64,000 nucleotides of DNA from JAGPCK01 sp964535575 (GTDB lineage Bacteria > Bacteroidota > Bacteroidia > UKL13-3), in the NCBI GenBank assembly GCA_964535575.1, contig CAZHTC010000001.1, positions 186,001-250,000 on the forward strand, written 5' to 3'. Below are positions 37,258 to 43,818 of this stretch, piece by piece. The notes beneath the pieces were generated by a model. It was not told where the DNA came from. It ran no database searches and saw only the letters and a program-made list of their open reading frames with translations. Each line of letters starts with the position of its first letter. The first letter of the stretch is position 1. Made by a program: the position numbers and the translations under genes.

Positions 37258-37321
37258 TAGTCCCACTTGCCCCGATAACTATCGGGGTCGAACCGAGGAC
37301 CTACGGTTTAGAAAACAGTTG
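37258..37321 (-). pseudogene. 3' fragment of tRNA-Arg(UCU) with a palindrome in the T-arm
   Basis: This stretch copies the acceptor 3' strand, the T-arm region, the variable loop and the anticodon arm of the intact tRNA-Arg(UCU) at 37394-37467, but the D-arm and 5' acceptor strand are missing. The T-arm carries an extra palindrome (CCCCGATA/TATCGGGG, 37270-37287). The terminator upstream of it is also duplicated. It cannot fold into a tRNA. Confidence 0.8.
37270..37287. repeat. Palindrome within the tRNA-Arg 3' fragment
   Basis: An 8-bp inverted repeat with a 2-base centre is inserted at the T-loop/T-stem border of the tRNA fragment, relative to the intact gene. Confidence 0.8.
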
Positions 37322-37367
37322 TCCATTCTCTGCCGCAATAATTTTCGATAAAAATATCTGAAAAAAG

Positions 37368-37391
37368 AAAAAGCCGCAAAGGCGGCTTTTT
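37368..37391 (-). terminator. Terminator of tRNA-Arg(UCU)
   Basis: A 10-bp stem AAAAAGCCGC/GCGGCTTTTT with an AAAG loop lies directly past the 3' end of the tRNA on the minus strand. Confidence 0.75.
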
Positions 37392-37393
37392 TG

Positions 37394-37467
37394 TAGTCCC
37401 ACTTGGGCTCGAACCAAGGACCTACGGTTTAGAAAACCGTTGCTCTATCCAGCTGAGCTATGGGACC
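37394..37467 (-). tRNA. tRNA-Arg(UCU)
   Basis: This 74-nt cloverleaf has acceptor stem GGTCCCA/TGGGACT, D-arm AGCTCAGCTGGATAGAGC, and anticodon stem ACGGT/ACCGT around loop TTTCTAA, so the anticodon is TCT. The T-arm is CTTGG-TTCGAGC-CCAAG. CCA is not encoded. Its first ten bases also form the last codons and the TAG stop of the GIY-YIG gene. Fragments of the same tRNA lie on both sides. Confidence 0.95.
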
Positions 37468-37712
37468 AAATTATTTTTATACAAACTCTTCAAATATGTC
37501 TTACCATGTCCGCTTTTTAAATACTTTTCTCTCTCACGTGCACTCTGCCTGTCCGGAAATTCTTCAACATGACACAACTCCCATGGTCTGTAAAATTGGG
37601 TTGAAGTGGTCATTCCTTTATTGTGTTCTGACAACCTTCGTTCAACATCAGAAGTCATTCCCACATAAAGCCGGGCATCTTTTGAACTTTTTATTACGTA
37701 TACAAAGAACAT
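37458..37712 (-). CDS. GIY-YIG nuclease family protein, inserted at tRNA-Arg
   Basis: This 84-residue single-domain GIY-YIG protein has the variant motif pair FVYVIKS and LYVGMTSD (about 2-21), followed by RRLSEHNKG with the conserved Arg and then an acidic WELCHVEEFPD region. ATG 37712 is preferred over a TTG four codons upstream. Its last codons (Leu-Val-Pro-stop) read into the tRNA-Arg gene, whose bases 8-10 supply the TAG stop. It is flanked by 26-bp direct repeats of the tRNA 5' end. Small GIY-YIG proteins are abundant in Bacteroidota and mostly uncharacterised. A homing-type role is inferred from this layout. Confidence 0.88.
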   Translation of the reverse strand: MFFVYVIKSSKDARLYVGMTSDVERRLSEHNKGMTTSTQFYRPWELCHVEEFPDRQSAREREKYLKSGHGKTYLKSLYKNNLVP

Positions 37713-37734
37713 ATTTTCTTTCAAACCTTTGCTC

Positions 37735-37772
37735 CCTGCCTGCCGCGCTGCAGGCCGTGCTCGGCAGGCAGG
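37735..37772. repeat. GC-rich palindrome abutting the tRNA-Arg 5' fragment
   Basis: An 11-bp perfect stem (CCTGCCTGCCG at 37735-37745, CGGCAGGCAGG at 37762-37772) with a 16-base loop containing CTGCAG. It ends exactly where the tRNA fragment at 37773 begins. It is REP-like and much richer in GC than its surroundings. Confidence 0.8.
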
Positions 37773-37798
37773 TATCCAGCTGAGCTATGGGACCAAAT
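37773..37798 (-). repeat. 5' fragment of tRNA-Arg(UCU), 26-bp direct repeat
   Basis: These 26 bases are identical to 37446-37471. They cover a few upstream bases, the 5' acceptor strand, the D-stem and the D-loop of tRNA-Arg(UCU). With the copy in the intact tRNA they bracket the GIY-YIG gene. Confidence 0.9.
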
Positions 37799-37810
37799 GC
37801 TTTTAAAGTT

Positions 37811-37850
37811 AAAAGTTCAAAGCTTAACGGCTGTTAAACTTTGAACTTTT
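37811..37850 (-). terminator. Long hairpin past tRNA-Pro
   Basis: A 12-bp stem (AAAAGTTCAAAG/CTTTGAACTTTT) extended by TTAAC/GTTAA, 11 bp past the tRNA-Pro 3' end on the minus strand and followed there by a T-rich stretch. Probably the tRNA-Pro/tRNA-Ser terminator. Confidence 0.6.
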
Positions 37851-37860
37851 ACCCGTTTTG

Positions 37861-37934
37861 TCGGGGTGGCAGGATTCGAACCTACGACCTCCACATCCCA
37901 AATGTGGCGCGATACCGGGCTACGCTACACCCCG
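37861..37934 (-). tRNA. tRNA-Pro(UGG)
   Basis: This 74-nt cloverleaf has acceptor CGGGGTG/CACCCCG and anticodon stem CCACA/TGTGG around loop TTTGGGA, so the anticodon is TGG. The T-arm has GTTCGAATC. CCA is not encoded. Confidence 0.95.
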
Positions 37935-38027
37935 AAAAACTCTCAATTTTCTTTCGATTGCTAGCCGAAACTGCAAAGCCGTTGAGAGGCAACCTTGCTT
38001 CCATTGGCTAACCCCTTGAGTTAGTTG

Positions 38028-38117
38028 CGGAAAGGGAGGGATTCGAACCCTCGATACGACTAAACATCGTATGTCGGTTTAGCAAACCGGTGGTTTCAGC
38101 CACTCACCCACCTTTCC
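38028..38117 (-). tRNA. tRNA-Ser(GCU)
   Basis: This 90-nt class II tRNA has acceptor GGAAAGG/CCTTTCC, an anticodon loop TTGCTAA (anticodon GCT), a long variable arm (ATACGA/TCGTAT pairing) and a T-arm with GTTCGAATC. CCA is not encoded. Confidence 0.95.
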
Positions 38118-38243
38118 TTTAATGGGACTGCGAAAATAGACAAATTGGACAAAACAACAAAAAGCACCCTCCCCATTTCTCATTGTTTATTCTTTTTTTA
38201 ACCTTTTGCATTAAAAGTTGCTAAAAAAAGCAAAATTGCCTGA

Positions 38244-38251
38244 TACTTTTG
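38244..38251 (+). promoter_or_regulatory. Putative -7 element (TACTTTTG) of the AAA ATPase gene
   Basis: A perfect TAnnTTTG lies 41 bp before ATG 38293; a TTG at 38218-38220 is 23 bp upstream, a little far for a -33 element. It supports the downstream start. Confidence 0.5.
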
Positions 38252-38292
38252 GGACAATAACTGAGTCTATACATAAAAACAAGATATCCTGT

Positions 38293-40908
38293 ATGCCAGG
38301 GAAAGATAATCTGAACTATAAGTTCAAAGACATCAAAGTATTCGGATCAACCGAGTGGCTTGCAAATAATGAAAAAAAATACCGGCTGGTGTATGACGAG
38401 GCCGAGTGTTCTTTTATTTACTGCGAGCTTTCATTCTTCAATAAAAAATTTGACGAGGAAGACTGGGATGTAAAAATCCAGATTAAGTGTTATAAAAATG
38501 ACGGTTCGCTTATATGTGATTTAAAAGCCGACCGCAAAATTTCGAAAGAAGAAAATATAGTTTACATACGCGAAGGATGGGGTGTAAAAACTCCGGGCTC
38601 GTACTGGAAACGCGGCTCCTACCGCTGGGAAGCATGGATTGATGGAGAACCTGTGGGGGGAAAAGATTTCTTTGTAGAAAAAGAAGGATTGGTTACCGAA
38701 AGCATCAACAATTATTTTCATGTAAAAAATGTGAGGCTTTACGAAGGGCCTGATGCCAATGTACCTAAAGGAGAACGCAAATACCTGAAACATTTCAGTG
38801 CAAAGGATACCCGGTACGTTTGGGTTGAAATTACCAGTGATAATCTCATCAAAAAATACGATCACTGGATGTGTGAGTTTTTTTTCAACTTTAAAACGCA
38901 CAGCGGACAACTGAAAGGCAGCATTGATAAATTGCAAATGGTAACAAATAAAGATGATGAATTTATTTGTACCATTGGATGGGGATCTGACCACCGCGGC
39001 ACGTGGGGGCAGGATATGTATACCGTGGAAATTGTTTTCATGGATCAGATTGTTGCCTACATTTCATTTGAGGTGGGCGATACAGAAATAGAAGCAACCG
39101 AAGGAGATGAAGTGATTGCTCCGGTAATTGCCAAAACACCCGCAAGCGACCGCTTTAAGCAGGAAGCCGAGAACATGGATGAGGTAATGAAGAGCATGGA
39201 TGAACTCATAGGACTTGAATCCATCAAAGCAAAAATTAAAGACTATACCAATTACCTCAACTTTATTCGCCTGCGCAAAGACAAAGGTTTTGAAGACGAG
39301 GATAAAATTAATTTACATGCGGTGTTTACCGGAAATCCCGGAACTGGAAAAACTACCGTGGCCAAAATGCTTGGGAAAATTTACAAAAAATTAGGTTTGC
39401 TCAGTAAAGGTCATGTGTTTGAAGTTGACCGCAGCGATTTGGTAGCCGAATTTATAGGGCAAACAGCTCCCAAAACGAAAGAGGCGATAAAGAAAGCCAA
39501 AGGTGGCATTTTATTTATTGATGAAGCTTATGCGTTGGCACGCAAAAATGATGACTCAAAAGATTTTGGGAAAGAAGTAATCGAAATTCTGCTCAAAGAA
39601 ATGAGTGACGGGGATGGCGATATTGCCATTATTGTAGCTGGTTATCCAGAGGAGATGAATAATTTTCTGGCCTCGAATCCAGGTCTTAAATCGCGTTTCA
39701 ATATGTACTACGAGTTTCCTGATTACACCCCACAGGAACTGATGCTGATTGCCGAATTCAGCTGCGGAAAGAAAAATATTTTATTCAATGACGAATCGCG
39801 CGAATTTTTATACAAAAAATTGGTTGAGTCGTACCGCGAACGCGACAGCACTTTTGGCAATGCCCGTTATGTAAACTCGCTTATTGACGAAGCCAAAATG
39901 AATATGGGATTGCGGGTGATGCAAAGTGCAGATCCGGCCAAATTATCGAAAGAAGAACTTTCTACCATAACGGTGGCCGATTTGGAAAAAATATTTGGCG
40001 TGCGCAAACGAATGGTGGCCGATATTCCTATTGACGAAGATTTGCTGAAGAGTTCGCTCAACTCGTTGCATAATATGATTGGGCTGGACCCGGTGAAAAA
40101 TGAAATTGACGAGTTGGTAAAACTGGTTCGTTTTTACCGCGAAATTGGTAAAGATGTACGTCAGACATTTTCGTTGCACACAGTTTTCACCGGCAATCCG
40201 GGAACAGGGAAAACTACCGTGGCCCGCATTCTCGCCCAAATTTATAAATCGCTCGGTATTCTTGAGCGGGGCAATCTGGTAGAATGCGACCGACAGGGAC
40301 TAGTGGGTGGATATATTGGACAAACCGCTATAAAAACCAACGAAATTCTGGAGCGTGCCATGGGAGGCGTTTTATTTATTGACGAGGCTTACTCCCTAAC
40401 CGAAGGAGGTGAAAATGATTACGGCCGCGAAGCCATTGAAACCATTTTAAAACGTATGGAAGACCGCAGAGGCGACTTTGTGGTAATTGCGGCCGGATAT
40501 ACGGATAATATGCGCAGATTTCTTGAATCGAACCCGGGGTTAAAATCGCGTTTCGACAAAGAACTGCATTTTGATGATTACAGCGCCACTCAACTTTATG
40601 ATATTGCCGTAAAAATGTTTGCCGACAATAATATTAAGCCGGATAAAGAATGTGCTAAGTTCCTGAAGAATTTCCTGAGCGATATGCATGCACATAAAGA
40701 CAAATATTTTGGCAATGCACGGTCGGTTAGACGAATTGTAGAAGAGGCCATCAAAAATCAGCATTTGCGTTTAGCCAAACTTGATGCGGCCAAACGAACC
40801 TCTGAAATGATTAAAATACTTGCTCTGGCCGATGTGGAGGAATTTAAAGTAGATAAAGATGCAGGTGATAAAAATACCCCGAGCATCGGTTTTAAAATAA
40901 ATTCGTAA
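38293..40908 (+). CDS. Tandem CbbX/SpoVK-type AAA+ ATPase with duplicated N-terminal domain
   Basis: This 871-residue protein starts at ATG 38293; the frame is open 75 bp upstream but the -7 element lies there. The N-terminal third contains two copies of one beta-rich domain (about 10-125 and 135-250), each ending in a GWG...G.W..G.Y..E pattern. Two CbxX/CfqX-type AAA+ modules follow, each with Walker A GNPGTGKT (about 347 and 635), Walker B ILFIDEAYAL / VLFIDEAYSL and SNPGLKSRF. Such ATPases remodel protein complexes such as Rubisco or secretion machines. The client here is unknown. It is followed by a small membrane protein. Confidence 0.88.
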   Translation: MPGKDNLNYKFKDIKVFGSTEWLANNEKKYRLVYDEAECSFIYCELSFFNKKFDEEDWDVKIQIKCYKNDGSLICDLKADRKISKEENIVYIREGWGVKTPGSYWKRGSYRWEAWIDGEPVGGKDFFVEKEGLVTESINNYFHVKNVRLYEGPDANVPKGERKYLKHFSAKDTRYVWVEITSDNLIKKYDHWMCEFFFNFKTHSGQLKGSIDKLQMVTNKDDEFICTIGWGSDHRGTWGQDMYTVEIVFMDQIVAYISFEVGDTEIEATEGDEVIAPVIAKTPASDRFKQEAENMDEVMKSMDELIGLESIKAKIKDYTNYLNFIRLRKDKGFEDEDKINLHAVFTGNPGTGKTTVAKMLGKIYKKLGLLSKGHVFEVDRSDLVAEFIGQTAPKTKEAIKKAKGGILFIDEAYALARKNDDSKDFGKEVIEILLKEMSDGDGDIAIIVAGYPEEMNNFLASNPGLKSRFNMYYEFPDYTPQELMLIAEFSCGKKNILFNDESREFLYKKLVESYRERDSTFGNARYVNSLIDEAKMNMGLRVMQSADPAKLSKEELSTITVADLEKIFGVRKRMVADIPIDEDLLKSSLNSLHNMIGLDPVKNEIDELVKLVRFYREIGKDVRQTFSLHTVFTGNPGTGKTTVARILAQIYKSLGILERGNLVECDRQGLVGGYIGQTAIKTNEILERAMGGVLFIDEAYSLTEGGENDYGREAIETILKRMEDRRGDFVVIAAGYTDNMRRFLESNPGLKSRFDKELHFDDYSATQLYDIAVKMFADNNIKPDKECAKFLKNFLSDMHAHKDKYFGNARSVRRIVEEAIKNQHLRLAKLDAAKRTSEMIKILALADVEEFKVDKDAGDKNTPSIGFKINS

Positions 40909-40918
40909 CACTACCCTA

Positions 40919-41299
40919 TTGAAAGGTAAAAAGCTCATCAGCATGCTGGTGTTTGTACTCAGCATTTTGATTTTTGAATTGCTCAGCAGCAAACTCTCGG
41001 AATACATTTTAGGCATTAAACGATTTGCACAAAGTCCGTACAAAGCCACTCTGGTAGGCATGGCCGTAATTGTTTTTGTTTTATTTCCGGCTTATAAATG
41101 GATGGACAGCGCAGTGCAGCGTTTCACTAAAAAATTTCTGACGGCAGGTAAAAATATTGCAGGCACCTACATCAGTATTTTTCTGATGTTTTTTCTTTGT
41201 TTCGCGGCACTCTTTTTACTTTACCTTAAAATGTGGTTTTCCATTACAGCATCTGAAGGAGTTAAAAAGATTATGCTCTGGCTGCTTAATTTCTTTTAG
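40919..41299 (+). CDS. Small membrane protein downstream of the AAA+ ATPase
   Basis: This protein of up to 126 residues has three hydrophobic segments (about 8-25, 44-60 and 83-103) and basic loops (KWMDSAVQRFTKKFLTAGK). It starts at TTG 40919, 10 bp after the ATPase stop, or at ATG 40943. The close spacing suggests coexpression, so it may be a membrane client or anchor of the ATPase. No family is recognised. The hydrophobic pattern and codon use look real. Confidence 0.65.
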   Translation: MKGKKLISMLVFVLSILIFELLSSKLSEYILGIKRFAQSPYKATLVGMAVIVFVLFPAYKWMDSAVQRFTKKFLTAGKNIAGTYISIFLMFFLCFAALFLLYLKMWFSITASEGVKKIMLWLLNFF

Positions 41300-41331
41300 A
41301 AGGGAATTCTGCAAGAATAAAGCCTTTCCTC

Positions 41332-41895
41332 CTACACCATTCCTTCCCTGATGAGTTTTATTTTTAATACCGCAGCCACCGTAATGCTGTCCTGAATTTC
41401 TCCGCTCAGAACACGCTGATACAATTCATCAAAATGAATTTTACGAACGGCTAATTTTTCATCTTCATCGGGTTGCGATTGGGTGTATTCCAAATTGGTG
41501 GCAAGATAAATATAGGCTATCTCGTCACTGGCCGAATTGCTGAGCTGCATAAACTGAATAAACTCCCAGTTATGCGCAATCACACCCACTTCTTCCAACA
41601 ATTCACGCTTAGCCGATTCAAGTGGTTCTACATTACGATCACCACCACCTTCAGGTATTTCCCAGGTGTATGTTTGTAAAGGATAACGGTACTGTCCAAC
41701 AATCCAGGTATAGCCATCGGCATCAATAGGTACCACACCTACTGCAAGTTTTTTAAACCCCACTACCGAGTAGGTGCCGGGATTTCCCGAAGGGTTTGTT
41801 ACCTCGTGATGATCTAACTTTATCCAGGGCGATTCGTAAACCTGTGTTACGTTGAGTGTGATCCAGGGGTTGGGTTCAATAGGTAATAATTCCAT
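41332..41895 (-). CDS. Nudix hydrolase (ADP-ribose pyrophosphatase-like)
   Basis: This 187-residue protein has the Nudix core RELLEEVG (about 98-105) in WEIPEGGGDRNVEPLESAKR context. The conserved Glu of the first half (G-x5-E) is shifted by one residue, falling on Val-Glu. An N-terminal PWIKLDHHEVTNPSG region and a central VGQYRYPLQTYTWEIPEGG match ADP-ribose pyrophosphatases (NudF group), so it probably cleaves a nucleoside diphosphate-sugar. The ATG directly follows the stop of the upstream gene, forming a unit. Confidence 0.88.
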   Translation of the reverse strand: MELLPIEPNPWITLNVTQVYESPWIKLDHHEVTNPSGNPGTYSVVGFKKLAVGVVPIDADGYTWIVGQYRYPLQTYTWEIPEGGGDRNVEPLESAKRELLEEVGVIAHNWEFIQFMQLSNSASDEIAYIYLATNLEYTQSQPDEDEKLAVRKIHFDELYQRVLSGEIQDSITVAAVLKIKLIREGMV

Positions 41896-42669
41896 TTATT
41901 TGGTTTGTTCTTTAATTCCGAATTTGGCAAACATATATCTTTCGTATGCCTGTTTAATGGCAAATACAAAATCATAATCGGGACTTGCCAATACAAACTC
42001 ATTGGTGAAGCCACAGTATTTTTTAAAAGCAGGAATATCGGTGTAATCCAATCCAGTGATATCATGCACCAGATCCTCATTAAACCGCTTGTTTACCACG
42101 CGCTCCACTTCCATACGCCTGTACATTTGTTCAAACTTAATCATCTCTTTTCCCTTGTGGGTAAAAGGGGCAATAATGGCAGAGAGGCCTCCGTTTAAAG
42201 CCATTCCGCCCCCGGTTGCCGAACCGAATGACGGATTAACGGTGTAGCGCTGAATAAGTCCTTCGTAAAATACTTTATCAGTTGCTTTTGAATCAGATGT
42301 TTTTATCGCCACTACATGTGCCGACCGCAATTGAATTACCAGTACTTTCATGTACACCTTTATATGAAGTGCGCCTGAGTTTTCATTGGCTTTATTAAGG
42401 AGATTCGTAACCGGAATGGTTTGCGTCATCATTCCTGTGTACGAAACAGAGAGGGTATCACTTTTTTTTACATACAGGGTAAATCTTCCCTGCGGATCCG
42501 TAATGGCACCTCCGTCAGAACGTTTAATAATTACATATGCCTGACTTAAGGGAGTAATGCTATCGGGGCTATACACCCGCCCGTTTAACTGGTAACGGGG
42601 TTCTTCGTCCTGAGCAAAAACGCTGACAGAGCCCATGAGAAAAATTAAAATTAAAACCCCGAACCGCAT
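41896..42669 (-). CDS. Exported carboxypeptidase-like regulatory domain protein
   Basis: This 257-residue protein starts at ATG 42669, not at the TTG six bases earlier. A signal peptide (about 1-19, ending VFAQ) precedes a CarboxypepD_reg-like beta-sandwich (about 25-85, YQLNGRVYSPDSITPLSQAY). The rest (about 110-257) is unassigned and rich in aromatic and charged residues. Such proteins are periplasmic or outer-membrane associated in Bacteroidota. Their role is unknown. It is cotranscribed with the Nudix gene. Confidence 0.78.
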   Translation of the reverse strand: MRFGVLILIFLMGSVSVFAQDEEPRYQLNGRVYSPDSITPLSQAYVIIKRSDGGAITDPQGRFTLYVKKSDTLSVSYTGMMTQTIPVTNLLNKANENSGALHIKVYMKVLVIQLRSAHVVAIKTSDSKATDKVFYEGLIQRYTVNPSFGSATGGGMALNGGLSAIIAPFTHKGKEMIKFEQMYRRMEVERVVNKRFNEDLVHDITGLDYTDIPAFKKYCGFTNEFVLASPDYDFVFAIKQAYERYMFAKFGIKEQTK

Positions 42670-42672
42670 AGG

Positions 42673-42680
42673 CAAATTTA
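42673..42680 (-). promoter_or_regulatory. Putative -7 element (TAAATTTG), 3 bases before the start codon
   Basis: A perfect TAnnTTTG is separated from ATG 42669 by only three bases, so the mRNA would be leaderless or nearly so. Confidence 0.55.
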
Positions 42681-42702
42681 CGTATTAGCTTGCATTATTT
42701 TG

Positions 42703-43704
42703 TCAGAACGCAAAAGCGGCTTTAATAGTACCCCATTTAAAATCTGTTCCGCCCCTGAACTGTTTGGTTAAAAAATCTCCGCGAAACTCCAGATCAAATC
42801 CGCCTATGGTAATTCCCAGTGAAGCATGGTAATTCCACAACTGCCGCTTTACTTCGTTGGGGGCTAATACATACTGGTTTTTTTGTTGTTTAATCAACCC
42901 TCCTTCTAAAGTGGCATCAAAAGTATTCATGATATATTCCTGCCCGAACCGAAGGCAAAATTGTGCCCTGCTTACGCGTTTGTAATGTATATTCCGGCTG
43001 TTGTTCGGCCCCAGGCTGCTGAGGTAAGGATTTAAAAAACCTATACGGATAAAATACCCGGCACTTCCCTTTATATCAATCATGCCCACGTTAGCTTCGG
43101 CCGTTGCAAATCCCTCAATTAATCGGGCAAATTTAAAAGCAAGGTAATCGGCCCTTAACCTGTACTGAATGGCCAGCGAATTACTCAATTGTTTATCCCA
43201 TCCTTTTGGAGCATTGTTAGGAGGAATTAAATGCCCCAGCGATTGCACCTGTTTACCCAAAGCCGATTTGCCCAAAACGCCCACCCAAAAATCGGAAGTA
43301 AGCCGGTAACGACCTTTTATATTATTGCTTACTCCGTTTAGCCCAAAAAGGAGGTAAGAAGCAAACGGACGATCGCCATAGGTAATCCCTGTATCATTTA
43401 AATCACGGGGGGTGTACATATTCGAAAGTAGCGACATCCCCTGGTAATAATCGGTTTGTGAACCTCTGGTTTTAATATTGGCCCATTTTAGCGGACTCTC
43501 CTTGAGCAATTCGTTGTAGGTAAAAAAACTAATTCCATTGGTAAAATACTTATCGGTTTTAAAGAAAATATCATTGGCAAAATGAAATCCCACGATGTTT
43601 TCGTCAGAGCGGTTTTTAAATACCTGCCGCTGCCCAAGAGCCCCCCGGATGTCTGTAAACCACATCAGGCAAATTGCTACCACATAAAAACCACGAGATT
43701 TCAT
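42703..43704 (-). CDS. LpxR-like lipid A deacylase family protein (DUF2219)
   Basis: This 333-residue outer-membrane barrel has a signal peptide (about 1-24). The family signature FHFANDIFFKTDKYFTNGIS (about 41-60) carries the conserved Asn-Asp and Thr-Asp pairs near the active site, and ITYGDRPFASYLLFG (about 107-121) follows. It ends in strands FKWGTIKAAFAF. LpxR removes the 3' acyl group of lipid A at the cell surface in enterobacteria; activity here is inferred from motifs. It is a single gene, divergent from the subtilase. Confidence 0.82.
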   Translation of the reverse strand: MKSRGFYVVAICLMWFTDIRGALGQRQVFKNRSDENIVGFHFANDIFFKTDKYFTNGISFFTYNELLKESPLKWANIKTRGSQTDYYQGMSLLSNMYTPRDLNDTGITYGDRPFASYLLFGLNGVSNNIKGRYRLTSDFWVGVLGKSALGKQVQSLGHLIPPNNAPKGWDKQLSNSLAIQYRLRADYLAFKFARLIEGFATAEANVGMIDIKGSAGYFIRIGFLNPYLSSLGPNNSRNIHYKRVSRAQFCLRFGQEYIMNTFDATLEGGLIKQQKNQYVLAPNEVKRQLWNYHASLGITIGGFDLEFRGDFLTKQFRGGTDFKWGTIKAAFAF

Positions 43705-43818
43705 GACGAATGCGCAAGATATAACAGCCGTTCAAACTTTTTAAACAGCCGTTTATCGAAAATATTCATTTCCTGAGTCCCAATGCTTATTTTGCAACTT
43801 TAATTCAAAATAAATTTT

